Shown one piece after another: positions 1 through 13,128 of a stretch of 64,000 nucleotides of DNA. Source of the stretch: Pyrrhosoma nymphula. Lineage: Eukaryota; Arthropoda; Insecta; Odonata; Coenagrionidae. The DNA lies in NCBI GenBank assembly GCA_963573305.1, contig OY754332.1, forward strand, positions 50,381,559 to 50,445,558. The letters are read 5' to 3'. The stretch's first letter is position 1; each line of letters begins with the position of its first letter. The notes under the pieces are model-generated. The model saw only the letters and a list, made by a program, of their open reading frames with translations. It was not told the DNA's origin and did no database searches. A program made the position numbers and the translations under genes.

Positions 1-960
1 CCATGTAACAGAGCGCAGAAAACTCATGTTAGCGCATGTTATACGAGGCATTACCTAATATCGCCGTGAATTATCCGCCGTTCCGATGCAGCGGGGGTCC
101 GTGACCTTCCGTGTAGACGGCGAAGAAATTTCTATTAATATGCATCCTCTATTCTGCTGCGCGTAAAAATAGCAGCAAGGGAAGACTGGTACTCAGATTC
201 AATTTGGCTTAGTTGGTGTTTTCTCTGGAACGTGATTTTTGAAAGTCGAGTAGAAATCAAGCGGTATTTAATGTCTGAAGTAGGGAGCAAATTTTCTAAT
301 GGCTGTTGAAAGAGGGAGGCTACGCGTCTGAAATTGAAGCGCAGCATAATTACTGATATCGCCTTTCTCATTGAGATACAGGCACTGTAGTTATGGAGCA
401 GTCATATCCGCTGATAATGAGCTTCCGACCAAAGAAAAGACAATAATTCCTATTTATGACAACTTTCATTAGTATAATCGATCTCTTATGCTTAGCCATC
501 TAATGAAGTTTATTCAGTGTACTTGCTCAAACATGTGTAATGCAAGTACGGACTCGGCGGAGGTTTTATGGGGTTAATGAAATCACAAGAGCACTAAAAT
601 ATCCTTTAGGCCTCAAGGTTGCATTGTGAGTGTTATATTATTATCACAGATTATGTATTGATTTCATTAATTTACTATGAAACATTAGATTAGAATAGTC
701 TTCTGTGACGAAGTACAACTTAAACAATGATGTACTTACAGACTTCCTCGATATACTTTGTGATATACTTTTGCCCTTTTCACTTAGTGATGATACGGGT
801 ACTGACTACCTTCCTACTCATTATTTATTGATAAAGTTATGAAATAAGAGGGTATCTAAAACAGTTTTCATTAGTGTCTCCTCTCTCATTCTCCTTAGGT
901 TCTTCCTCGGAAGATCATTTCCACCCGTGGTGAACTGGATTTCTTTTAAAATTGCTGTTT
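1..960. other. No gene seen
   Basis: AT-rich DNA with only short open frames; the 78-codon minus-strand frame at 135-371 has no recognisable features. Nothing repetitive was noticed. Confidence 0.5.
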
Positions 961-987
961 AACTTCCTTAGTCAGAAATAAAATGCT

Positions 988-1054
988 ACCGGTTTCGGTT
1001 ATTAAACCATAATCTACCTGTTTACCTGATGATGGTGTTATAACCGAAACAGGT
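988..1054 (+). repeat. Hairpin with hammerhead-like boxes
   Basis: A 22-bp inverted repeat (988-1009 against 1033-1054, few mismatches) sharing TTTCGGTTAT-like sequence. Its right side contains CTGATGA (1027-1033) and then CCGAAAC (1044-1050), i.e. the two conserved hammerhead boxes, but the intervening stem is only about 3 bp. ACCTGTTT (1016-1023) can pair with AAACAGGT (1047-1054). It is likely another decayed relative of such elements. A functional fold is doubtful. Confidence 0.4.
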
Positions 1055-1059
1055 TTTTT

Positions 1060-2945
1060 TAATTTAATAAATCAGTAAAAACACAAAGTTGTGTTTTTCT
1101 TTTAAAGATTTTCCTTAGTTATTTTAGAAAAGGAAAATTACTTGTTTTTCATGAGCCTCCATAATAGATTAGCAATTTTATCGTCTACTTCACTGTCGAT
1201 AGCCAAAAAACTCACATTTCGTCGTTGAATTTACGTCAACAACGGCGACCCAAGTTCTTATGCAGCAAGAAAACACGGTATTCAGTCTTAAATAAAGGCT
1301 TTGGTTGGCACCCGGCGTCACATGAACAATACCAGCGAATCCTATACGAAGCGAGACGTGAGGGCAGAGCGCCGGTTACCGTGGGCAAACCGAGTGGAGA
1401 ATCCTGAAACGCCGATTCTGATCGGAAATTTTAAAATTTATCGATTCACACGACAAGAATTAATCCTTCTCGATTAGCGGGTATGAATGGGCAGATAAAC
1501 TGCGGTTGTGGGGGGGACGGGCGTGAGGGTGGGTGGGATGTGAGTGGGGGAGGGATGTGGAGGGGGACGAGGGGCGAGGGAGATACCCCTAGGCGTGGGG
1601 CAGGGGATGCTTCCCTTGACCCCTCATTCATCCAGTCACAGATTTCTCCCTATGTGGTTGATAATGAGTATCTTTCCACTAATTTGAGTGACCTAATTGC
1701 CTGTTGGAAAATGAAGGACATTTTGAAGTCATAAAAAATTGCTTGGGAGTAGTGCGGTAAGATGTGAGTTCTTTACACCTAATTAAAAATAGATCTTTTT
1801 GCCCTGTGTGGAACACATAGGAAATTTCATACCTATAAATGTGCTATCTTTCAATAGATCAAGCAGAATACTGTATATCATTAGAATCGCCATGCCATTT
1901 GGCTGATATTATCCACTATGCTTCACAATGAGTCACAGAATAAAATAATGGAGGCATTATTGACTATCATTGCATCACATCACCTTCTCCAGCAGGCAAA
2001 TATCAGGTGAACTGGAGAGATGTTGCAAAGTTTCCGGTGAGAGAGTATACTTTGCATCACTATTTAAGTAAATAAGTAAAATTGATGACGATATTTTAAC
2101 CAAAAATTAGCGAATAGTTATGCTTACTTAATATGTTAATCTTCTGCACTCGGAAGATGGTGTTCCTTCGTTCCTCTTGGACTCCCAACGTAGTAGCTTA
2201 ACGGTTATCTCTTACGACGACGAGAACAATGTGACACACGAACAATAGGCGAAACTTTCTTACTTAAGTCGGGTCGGGTCATTGGAAGTTATTGAACTGC
2301 CACCGGCCTCACAATGCCATCTTGATGAGGTCCATTCCTTCGCACGTGACGACAAAATCCCAGGAATTAGTTGTAGGTACTTCATAATCAAAGATATTTG
2401 CTGTGGTAGCGCCCAGTCTCCAAGTAGTAGTATACTCATTATGCGTACTTGACGAATTTTTACCTATTTCGGCGATGAGAGACCTCTGAAATGGAGTAGC
2501 GCTCGACCAAATGCTCTCGCCATTCCGCGAAATATCCCACGTGGCGTTGGCTGCTCGGCGTGGCGTGGTGAGGCGGCGTACTGCCGGCTCGCACTGCCAC
2601 TCCCTCCCGCTCCGCCCACAAAAGGGCGCCGCCTTACATGTTCCGCAGTTGTGATGGCCGTGAAATGTTCGAGGGGAGAGGGGCGGGGAGGGTTGGCAGG
2701 GTGGGTAAGATACGGGTGCACTGTTCGTAGGGAATAGGTCGGTGGGGGGGGGGGGGGGCAAGCCTTTGGCCTCCTGGGGGTAATTTTGTAATATCACCTT
2801 TTTAATGACTCTTTGAGGGAAGGCGGGAGACCCGTTTCGCTCTCTTAATGATCGGCCCACGATCGGCCAAGATCCGATGGTGGTTCCATTTCAAGTTCCT
2901 TACGACAGGTGAAATGGAACTAATGAAAGGCGGAGGCAAATGAAA
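1060..2945. other. No gene; G-rich tracts
   Basis: Contains a G-rich strand at about 1508-1607 with many GGG runs (possible G-quadruplex), a moderately GC-rich patch at about 2500-2740, and a 15-base G run at 2744-2758. Open frames in the GC-rich patch overlap on several frames and match nothing known. Confidence 0.45.
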
Positions 2946-2946
2946 G

Positions 2947-3053
2947 GGATCAAGAGTCGAAAGATACGGATCAAGAGTCGAAAGAGCAGGTGAATCAAAT
3001 AAAAGACCCGCAGATCACCTCTTGAGAGCCGAAGATCACCACTTGAGAGCCGA
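2947..3053 (+). repeat. Two 21-bp-period tandem duplications
   Basis: GGATCAAGAGTCGAAAGA occurs at 2947 and 2968. AGATCACCTCTTGAGAGCC and its near copy occur at 3012 and 3033. Both pairs have a period of exactly 21. Confidence 0.7.
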
Positions 3054-3289
3054 AGACGCCTGGGTGGCGGAGTGGAACTACGAAAAATTACGTAATTTCC
3101 CGTATTTTATGACGTATTCTCACTTAAGTAAGATTACAAAATAACCCCCCTGAGTGGGTGGGCCAAGTCGGCTGACGGAGAGGGACGAAACTAAAAAGAC
3201 TGCCGTCGGGGGTGATGCCACGGACCTTAGAGCGGAAGCTTCATTCGCCGTGGTATGACATTTGTGTCTGGGAGCCCGATTCTGATCTT

Positions 3290-3660
3290 CCACCAGTCAT
3301 TGACTGGTGGAAAGTTCCACCATTCGTTCATTGAATGACTCTTGGTTCGTTCAATGACCCCCTCTGGAGAGCCGAACGTCACAAACTTATGCCGATTTCC
3401 AACTTACCTCGAAACCGCGAACAAAAAAATGTCTACCTTCCGCACGCTTACTTCCGTCGGAAAGTTTCCACCACGACACTAGCGCTGTTCCACCAAGTGG
3501 ATGACGGGTGGAAGGGAAGCTTGACTTTCCACCAGTCATTGAACGATGAACGATGTAGTGAACGATTCTCTGGTGGAAGGTGGAACATGTGACGTAGTGT
3601 CGGAAAGTCATGACGTTTTGGTGGAAACTAATGACGTTTTGGTGGGAAAGTTGAACATCG
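3290..3660. repeat. Field of inverted and tandem CCACCA/TGGTGG motifs
   Basis: A 10-bp perfect palindrome (CCACCAGTCA / TGACTGGTGG, 3290-3310) is followed by repeated TTCCACCA, GGTGGAA and CATTGAACG-like motifs in both orientations. A 21/22-bp tandem of ATGACGTTTTGGTGG lies at about 3610-3652. It resembles the subterminal repeats of a DNA transposon, but no ends were defined. Confidence 0.5.
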
Positions 3661-3797
3661 GCAAAGCATCAGAATCAGGCTCTAGTTTTCCAATACGTTT
3701 AGAATACGTCAAATGGCGCATTCTATCGACTTGAGGGAATTCAATTGGATGATGTATAATACATGAAATATTTTAATTAGAGAGGAGAGAAATTGAC

Positions 3798-4040
3798 AAG
3801 TAAATTAAATTAAAAGTTAATCCAAATTGTCAATAAAAACAAAGGAAATAGACACACACGCATAGATATCGCAATCACACTCACACTTGGACTTTTAGGC
3901 TAGGGCAACACACACGTGTTCACGAGATTAAAATCTTCTCCCAGTGGATGGTCACCTGGATGACCGAAATGCATGCATTGGAGTCTATTTCCTTTGCTTC
4001 GATTGACAATTTGGATTAAATTTTAATTTATGAAATACTT
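3798..4040. mobile_element. Foldback MITE
   Basis: Arms of about 56 bp (3798-3853 and 3983-4040) are inverted copies sharing TTAATCCAAATTGTCAAT and CAAAGGAAATAGAC. They enclose a 130-bp CA-rich centre. No coding capacity; no clear target duplication. Confidence 0.65.
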
Positions 4041-5440
4041 GGCCATATGTGGTGGCAACTTTCCAGACCAGAGACAACCTACAATTCTCGCGAAAGCTTA
4101 CGGCCTTTAGATGCGCAGAAGAGAGGGGGTGAAATGTGTGGGAGGGGTAAGAGAAAGGAACGGAGGGGAAAGTGAGCGCGTGGCAGGCAGAATGGCCAAC
4201 ATAGTATTTCAGCGTAGAGATGTAATTTGGAGCCGTATTGGACTATTCGACTCGGGGAGCATGGAGCAGGTAGCCGACCCTTCCCCGCCGTACCTCCGTT
4301 CCGCGGCCGGGGCTGTGGAATGGAGTGTCTTACGCGATGATTCACAGCTGGACATTTCAATTACTTTAAAGGCATTAGCATTTATTCGCAATTAATAAAA
4401 AATAACCAATATAGTCGTCATTCTGCTGAAACGCTGAATAAGTAGACACCAAAATTCGCGCCATTCCGTGGATTTTCAGTAACATTGCTAAATTTTCAGC
4501 CGCGTCAAATTCTGTTATCCAGATTTAAGACATACAACTTAAAGTTACGAAATAACAGTACATTCTATATTCTTCTTTTACTTAGCTAATGCAATGAATG
4601 GAATCGGTTTTTGAATACCACTAGCTAAAATTTCAGTCACTGAAATAAGAAAATAAAAATTACTTGAAGAGAAAATTTCATAAATTGGCTCTATGTACAT
4701 GTATATTTGATGAATAAATGGGACATTGACAACACAAAAGAGTGGAAATATAAAAAAATATAGTCTAGAGATACAGAGAGAACATATACATTTTAAGCAA
4801 TAATAAATTAGATAATTTCCGTAATAAAAAAAAGAAAATCGCAAGAAATCCGAATGTGATATTTGTTTTTGTATCGTATTTTCGAAAAAAATTATTACTT
4901 GTTACACCAAAATAGCCTATTTAGAACAGGTCGGTGCTCCATTGAAAATTATAAAATTATATTGTAAAAATGGAAACTGAAATGCAGAGGTTGCATTTAT
5001 GGATCAATTAAATTTATACTTTATTCAGATGAGTAATTTTGAAAGCTAAAGTTTTTGAATTATTTGCTCCATCATTTGTCAACGACTCACTTATGGGAAA
5101 GAAATTGATTATATGCGCGAAAAAAATTTGGCTATGCAAATATTTTCCAAAAATAAAAGTTTAGCAAGAGAAAAAAGATCATGTGAAATTTTATTATCAC
5201 CTGGCTTACTTACAACAGAATTGTTTGTCCATCTAATATTTACAAAAGCTTCTGTCCAAGTAGCATATAATTTCTAAAAATACCATCTAAGATGGCTTTA
5301 CCGAGCCATCATGTTTGTCTTCATTCAGATCAGCTATGCTTTCTATGTGAAGTGGAAATTCAGTAGCAAAAATAGTGGTAAAATTCCCGTGTAATTAGTA
5401 AAGAAAAAATTTATTTTATCACTCCATGAATATTATAATT
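4041..5440. other. No gene seen
   Basis: A short purine-rich patch (4100-4330) with overlapping open frames on both strands, then strongly AT-rich DNA with no feature I can support. Confidence 0.5.
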
Positions 5441-5444
5441 AGAG

Positions 5445-7510
5445 GTGATCCACCGGTTATGGTAGGCTTAGATGGAAGAAGGGCTGCCTATACTAATATT
5501 TTGCGCTCATCTGCTTGCATGATTACATACTTCATCACGGCATGCGTCCTACCACTCTTTTCTTCATCCCGTCCATCAAGCCTTTTCTTCGTCCCCCTTC
5601 CCCGATTACCCCACATCCTCCCATCTATCACGGCCTCCAGCATTTCCTTGCCCCTTATCCGTTCCAACCTCCTACTCTGCCTCCTCCTTGTCTTCTACAC
5701 TAGTTTCCTCTCCTCACCCACTTTTATGAGCACTTCCTCGTTTGCCATCATGTCCATCCGTTGCTCCTTTCTTATTCTCCTCCACGTCCACATATCAAAT
5801 TCCTGTATTCTGTTCTCATCCTCTTTCCTCAGAGCTCTCGTCTATTAGTGAGCGTATCCTTAGCTATCACAATTGACCTTCTAATATATATACTGCTATG
5901 CCCATTTTCCTCCTGGGTGCTATCCGATTAATTTGATTGTTCTGTCTTCTCCAGTATGTGCCCTCCCATTTTATGGTTAACCTAGATTCCTTTGTCCTAG
6001 AATATCTCATTACTTTTAATTTTCTTGTGATTAATCTTCATTCCGTATTACTAGCACTGATTTTCTCATGTATCAATTACTGCAATCCTCGGGGTGATTG
6101 AAATCGAAATTTGAATGACTAATGCCTGGCCGTCAGCGAATCTAACCGGCTTTATCAGCTGTCCTCCGACTTTTATTCCTACATCTCTCTTTTTCCATGC
6201 CTGTCTTAACAATGCTTTGGTATTAACGCTAGAATAGCAAAGGCGGCGACAGGCAACCCTTTCTAACCACTCGAACTATAAGTGCCCACCCTGATTCTCC
6301 GTCATCCACCCTCAATTATGCCGTGTGGGCTACATATAAGTTTCGATGACGTACTACACAGGGTGTTTGAGAAGGAAAGGTACATATTTCAGGAGGCTAT
6401 AGTATGGACCATTTTGGGTGAAAAAGCTCGTATTTACATACATCCAATTTTCAATAGGTGTTGAGTTTCAGCCATTTGACGTATGAAGTTGCCGCGCACA
6501 TGGATACATGTCAATATGAACTTTTTTAAACTCAAAATGGCCCATGCTACAACTTCCTGAAATATGTACCTTTCCTCCTAATACACCCTGTATATTTTAA
6601 ATGTATACCTAATTTAATAATCATCTTCATTAGATTTTCAAAATGCTCTCTATCAAAAACCTTTTCCAAATCAACGAGACTAGCAAAAAATCTCATTATA
6701 CTCTATATCCTTTCTCTCGATGTTCCCAATTTTCGGGATAAGGTTGAAAACTGTTTTCACTAAGTCCTCTGGCCATTCACCTTCCTCGTAGATCCTAAAA
6801 ATTAGTTCAAAAATCGTCTTGTTCCATTATTTCCTCAACTCTTCGGCATCCCTGAAATAGTATTGTATAGTGCCACAGTTTTCCTTTCCTTCAATTTTCG
6901 TAGTACCTTCTCTATTTTACTGTATAGTATCCGTGGTTTGAAGTCATCCTTTTTAACAATGCTTTTCCTCTCTAAATTTAAGTTCAAGAGCCGTTTATCT
7001 CTGTTATATAATTTTTTCTACCCATTTCTTCCATCATTTCTGAAACTCTTCTGATTCCATTACAATCTTCCCTGTCTCGTCGTTACCTTTTGGTATCGTG
7101 TATCCTTTCCTACTTTAGCGTATAGCGTACTCACTTCTTCTTTCGGTTGCTTTTATATTTCGTCGTATTTTCTTCTCCACGAATTTTCTTTCGCTTTATT
7201 GGTTTCTCACCAAATTATATTATTTAATTCCTAATACATCCTTCTGCCTAGCTTGGTGACGCCTTTTGTCCATTTCCTTCTCTCCTATATTTTACTAGTC
7301 ATTCATCCATCCATGGCTTGTTATTCTTTCTCTTTTCTAATTACCCAAAATTTTTCTCGGTTGATCTTAATATTCCTGTTGTCATGTGCTCCCATTTTTC
7401 CTCAGTTGTTCCCATTACCTTAAGTTCTTGTACTAGGCCATTGTCAACTAGGTCCTCTTTGCCCCGTTTAAAGCTCCAACGTTCATCTTCTACATCACCT
7501 GCTCTTAGTG
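5445..7510 (-). mobile_element. Decayed LINE (non-LTR retrotransposon): linker, RT and C-terminus
   Basis: Translated on the minus strand, it runs from right to left through recognisable LINE pieces. The linker has EEKWEHMTTGIL and NNKPWMDE (about 7400-7310). RT block A reads FFASLVDLEKVFDREHFENL (about 6700-6640). The catalytic block reads GIKVGGQLIKPVRFADGQAL (about 6180-6120), with the expected FADD changed to FADG. The post-RT tail reads FDMWTWRRIRKEQRMD and NEEVLIKVGEERKLV (about 5800-5700). Many stops and frameshifts interrupt it, and a MITE sits inside at 6357-6592. The post-RT tail wording is shared with the fragments at 42.7 and 56.8 kb, so one LINE family seems to recur here. Confidence 0.75.
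6357..6592. mobile_element. Foldback MITE inserted in the LINE remnant
   Basis: Left arm (about 6357-6446) and right arm (about 6503-6592) are inverted copies sharing GGAAAGGTACATATTTCAGG and a CAGGGTGT end. TA flanks both ends (6355-6356 and 6593-6594). The size of 236 bp and the TA target suggest a Tc1/mariner-type non-autonomous element. It interrupts the RT region, so it is younger than the LINE insertion. Confidence 0.7.
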
Positions 7511-10500
7511 TACCATACAGTAAACTACCAATAATTAAAGATAATCAAGATAAAATCAAGACATGTAATTATCGGCAATTTTATGGTGAAAAAAAGTCAC
7601 TGATGCTGCAATACGAATAGAATTGTCTCAGAATGGGTCAATGCATGGCTTTCAGATAGTTTGCGCAAAATATCAGTTCAAATACAATTCAATAAATTTG
7701 GCCTCATTATAATAAATAGATCTATTTATAATTATACTAAAATATGAGCCTATATTGAACTACGTTACGAGATATTTTCCTGAAAATAGAAGCCGTTTTT
7801 GGTGGGATATGATTCAACTGGGTGCTCCTGAGAGATTTAATCTAAAAAAATGAGGAAGTTGAGATACTCAATCACGTCAGACATATAGCGGCATGCACTT
7901 TGTGTTTTATAAATTATTAACAAAAATAAATGTACTATTCACGGTAATACTTTTTACAAAATAGCTAAAAACAAAATTTCAGTGTGAAGGTGTTTTCGGT
8001 GTGGCGTGGAACAAATGAGTCAAGTTAATGCCTCCAATATGAACTTTTAATTAATAACTGAGAAGTTTAAAAAATACTTTTGCGCCGTTATTATTTTTAT
8101 ATTTACTTCATGCTTCTCACTACTGCTTAAATTTTGAAACAAAATTTGATTATGGTCTCAATTATGACTAGAGAAAAATCTCGCTCAAACTACCGTAAAC
8201 ATTTCGTCTTTTCGTCGCGTAGCACACAATAGTGATACCATGGAAGACCTGCTAAGATCCACAAGCGTGATTCCTGAAAGGTACCACCGATATCAGTTTT
8301 GTATAAAACCCCGAATACCTACTTAGTAATTTGATTGTTGAGTAACTGAAAAGGGCCGTTGTTTTTTCATTCGAAAGCATGATTTGCGTAGTATACGAAG
8401 ATTTCTCGTACATCCAGTTCAGCTCTTCTCTTGCATCAATGTTTAGGGGAAAATTGATTATCTAAGGTGGAGTGAACCCTTAATTTTGTTGAATAATAGC
8501 CACCGAGAAAAGTATCCCCTGCAGGGGCAGTTTAGGATTCGGAAATACCATTATAAATGGAGTACTGAAAAGTTTGAACGTGAATTTTGCAATATTCAGC
8601 CTTTTGATTGTTGAATTGAATAAGTTATCCCAGATTTTACGAAATACTTCCAGATTGCAGTTACAGGACTCCTCGGTCACAGTATTTTCGCGAGATTTCA
8701 TAGTCCGGTTCACATGATCACTCCTGCGCTGTGTTCCACTCGCTCCAACTTTTCGTTTGTCCTGATTTCGGGATGCTTCAAGTAGTCCCTCCAACTTTTG
8801 ATTAGTTTCACGTTCCACGGAAATTTTGCCCAAACATCCCGCGCTGACAAGGACCTAATTGACCTTGTTGCACGGAAAATAGTTCAAGGTGTCGATGGTG
8901 CTGCTGTGGGGTGGGTGCAAGGCGATGGTATATGGGGGATGGGGGAGGACAGGGTGGTGACTGGATCACGCTCACATGCTGAACCTAAGTACATGAACTT
9001 TTAAGTCTTCCGAGATTCGAGCCAGCAATGTTAGCATTGTCCAATGGGTGGCGCGTCCGCTGACTGACTCAGACGTCGTGGTTTGGACTGTTGATCAGGG
9101 TCGACTTATGATCAGCGGAGCCTTAACCGAATAGGCGAGTAAACCATTACTCCGGCCCGTAAAAAAGTGATTAGGATATGTGGAGACCTAGTCCCTAGTG
9201 ATCAGTAGCTCATCATTGATTTATAGATTAATTTATGAGCAAACGATCAGTTTTGAAACTAAATGCTGTTTGATGTGCGTTTATATTCCAGGAAACTCTT
9301 CATAGAGGAGACCTTTGGTGTCTTGGGAAATTCAGAGCATATAAAATACCTAAACTACAAATTTGCAAATTCTTTAAGAAGGGTGTAATATTCATATGAT
9401 TTTTTGTGGATTTGTCCAAAGACTACAGTGAGATCTCCCAGAGAGCGCTCACACGGTGAGAAATATTGAATTACTCAGAAAAAAGAGATTATTTAAGAAG
9501 CCAGACACGAATGTGACACATGAGAGATATAAGTATACAGGAAGCATCGAGAAATTAGTGTATAGGGCTAGTTTTCTCGGTGTCATGCCGTTATTTTGGA
9601 GTTTTTTTTATAATTCCGCTTTCCCAGGAGGTCCATGCGATGGTTGTGCAGATATGCATCTTCTGAATCGGTGAACAGAAGTGAAGTTACGGGAAAAGTT
9701 ACACCATTTGCCATCGTCAGCGGAGGAAACAGACTCGACCGTGGCCCGTACCCTAGTCCAACACAATTTTACCTGCACCCTCGCAGCCAGGGATGCTTCG
9801 GGTCCCAGAACACCCCCTGCCCAAATTGATAGAGAGCCTTGCGCAAATGACCGGAAATGCTCAATGCATTCGGACAGGCCAATCTGCACAATCGGTCTTC
9901 TTCGGGCATATCTCCGCGTACGATGATGGAGGGCAAAGCAAATAACAGTATTTCTTTATTCGTAGCGTTCATAGCACAATGCAGTGTACATGCGTTAATC
10001 GTGTGACATTATCTAAACTTTTGAGGGGCGTCGGGAGTAGAATATATTTACTCCCAGCTAAACACCATCAGAAATATTTCATGTACTAAGAAACTTTCAT
10101 CGATCAGTTCAGCTTTAATTCCACATTACACGCTGAAATCTGTTTACTATGTTTCATTGATGTTACCGATACCGTTTACACATCATAATATTTCTGCCAG
10201 TTAAAGTGTGAATAATTTGGTACAGATATACGTAAAGGAGGGAAGACGTTCACGAGCCCTATTTTGTTGAGCCCTCGCGCACGTGGTAGTGGCATTACAG
10301 TAGAAATGGATTTCATGTAAAAGGAGTAAATATTCAACAACTGAGATACCTATTCATGCCTTTTCCAAAAAATTGATCTCCCGGCAATCGAATATAAAAA
10401 TTGGTCAGTAAATAGTAATAGAGTAGAGAGAAATATTTAGCCATCCTCAGCTCCAGAGAAGTAAGACCTCTGCTAACAAACGCTCAGTAAATCAGTATTT

Positions 10501-13128
10501 AGAGTTAATAACGTGATGATATACCCGGATTTAATCTTTTTAAAATAGTTATTACCAAAGTTTGATTTGAGTAATAAATGGAGATTGATATTTAAAGCAA
10601 AAAAATAAAGGATTACGCCAAACGTAAAGGCAATTACGCTGTACAAAAAATGAGTTTTACCTAAAGATGAGGATGTGGAGCAAAATAAGAAACCAGTTTT
10701 TTATGTGCGCGCTCCATGTGAAAAATTAATGATTTTATGTAAACTAACGTTACGACGTGGCTACCAAACTGGTAACATAAAAGCGTTCAATAATGCACGT
10801 TTTTGTCTTTCTGTTAAGTAATACGATAATGGTATAAAACTAGTGTTTGCACGTTTAGTGGAAATCAGTTAATCTGGAGCAACTCTTCGGGCTCCATTCA
10901 CTGCAATAAAATTCTAGGAGGATGCGTATGAAAGGCGAAGAAAGATATTTTTGAGTAGCTAAAATACAAACTTAAAAACAAGTTTCGTCGGTGTTTTTGA
11001 AGTCGACTTAATAATGTTCGAATAATATGCTTCTGATTATGTGAAGAACGAACTTTGCTTGCACAAGTTTCATTTTACTGATGAATCCGTTTTGAGTGTG
11101 ATAAACAATTTATCCGCCCCCCAGTCTGATATATAACTTACTTCCATCTAAACAGTGATGAAATATCTCCTATTTCGTGAATACGCGCTTCATGATCATA
11201 TACTATGGTTTTGTTATCTGGTTTAAAAAGCCGTTAGTACAATTAATTACCTGTGCTGATGTAAATTTTGAAGCGTTTTGCCAAGCTGCCAAATTTGAGT
11301 GGAAGTCATCCTCTAGGGAACACTCACGGATGAGTAAAACTCACGATAAGAACTCCCATTTCATACGGGTGTTTTTTTAAATTTCAATTTTAATATATGT
11401 CGATAATAATAACAGTCGACAGTCCTTCCTTTCTCTTCGCGGAAAAAAATCAACTAACTAACTGCTGCCCGCCTCTGGCCGCTACAACCCGGCCCTTGCT
11501 AGTCGCTTGAAATAAAGGATTGGCTTTTGGATTAGATTATCAGAACGATGTTGGAGATATTTTTAGAGCCTATGATCGTTTGACGGAGTGTATTGGAAAC
11601 TCGTCTGTTCATCGGCTTTAGGTTGAAAATTCTGGCGGCTATTGGCTGTTACGGTAATGCATTACCTGTCACGTCATCGACGATTTCACCCGAGTTTTTT
11701 TTATATCTTTTGAACGCCGTTTTGAAATATTCGTGGAAGAAATAACTTTCGACAGCTTTTAGTCCTCGCCGCTCGTGTTTATATATAGTTTCTGAGTGCA
11801 ACTAAGATAAAAGTTAGTGTCAAAATCATTTCCTTCAGAAATCTTTATAAAATGTATCATTTTTATCGCAGTCCTTTCACGTTCCCAATATGTCACATAA
11901 ACACGTAGTCAATTATGAGTAAGACGTTTCAATACCGTAAATGCCGGAGTGGGTGACTTGTGCAAAAAATATATGCACCAAGGTTTCGGTTGCCCGAGAG
12001 AGAATGGGCGGCCAAGATATCTGACTTCCATTGTGAGAGGCTCGTGTATTAAAAGGGATCGATTCCGACGGAAATTCAGGTTAAAATTAAAACGGGTGAA
12101 AAATTCGATCGAAGCATATTGAAGGAGTTATAAATATGATCGATCTGTGGCTAATTCGAATGCCAAAACACAAGAAATGATATAGTGCTACCTATCAGTT
12201 TTGTTTACTTTCAAAGAAATTAATTTGTCGCAACTCGATGGTATATGAAAACTCATTACAATGACAACAGATTTAAGAGATAGCACGTTTTTCATTTTAT
12301 TTTCGCAAATATTAAAATAATAAAGAGTAGCGGGAAAGTTAATATATTCCCCAATATTTTACTACGTGGTACGTGCATGTAATGTATTCCTCATATTTGA
12401 GTGGAATACATGAAAATAAATTTTTAATGATCTCAAAAAAATAATCCATATGTATTGGCGCCAACCGCATACATCAATAATTGGCTTTAAATATATATAT
12501 ATATCAATTTGAAAATTTCACCTAATCCAAAACGGCATCCAAATGGCTTGACGTCAATGCACGATTTTCCTTTCTCTGCAAGCACGCATTTCAACAGCAA
12601 GGATCTAATCGCACTAGGTCATTGTCTTCCAAAAAGAAAATTAAAACAATCGCTTTCGTCAAATTAGGCTAGGTTAGCTCAATTTAACAAGAATATGCGT
12701 CAGATTTATGGCAGCGATACCGTTCCGTAACGTCATCCTCCGAATTGTGGATGACATAGTATTTTAACGCCGTCGAGCGCGCGAAAATTTTTACCGGTAA
12801 TCTATTCATAAATCAACAGTTTGTCAGAAAAATTTGTGTCCCGAATTTTTTTGAATATGAAGTACACAAATAAATAGCATTTTAAAATGTTTCGTGTCTC
12901 GAATTTTTTTTATTTGTAAGATACTTGGGAAAAAGACAAATGTAGCCAAATTCCGAGAAGAGGGAGTGCGTAACTGACTTATCATTATATTTTGTTAATC
13001 CAAATAGCAGTAAAATCGTACGTTCCACACGATCCGAAGTCGACGGACAGTCTTCCCTCTCCATAACTTTGGCTGGCCGAATATCGGAGTTGGACTAAGG
13101 TGAGGGTGGATTGGTTACACTTACTCAC
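7511..13128. other. No gene seen
   Basis: AT-rich DNA apart from a weak tRNA-like head at 9.0 kb and an (AT)n stretch near 12489-12504. The 117-codon minus-strand frame at 8480-8833 and the overlapping frames at 9.6-9.97 kb show no motif. Confidence 0.5.
9008..9060 (-). repeat. Possible tRNA-like SINE head, minus strand
   Basis: On the minus strand GGCTCGAATCTCGG is close to a B-box. No convincing A-box or body could be assigned. Confidence 0.25.

Noticed and set aside
12489..12504. CRISPR-like or other ordered array
   Set aside because: Only simple (AT)n microsatellites were found; no regularly spaced repeats with unique spacers anywhere.
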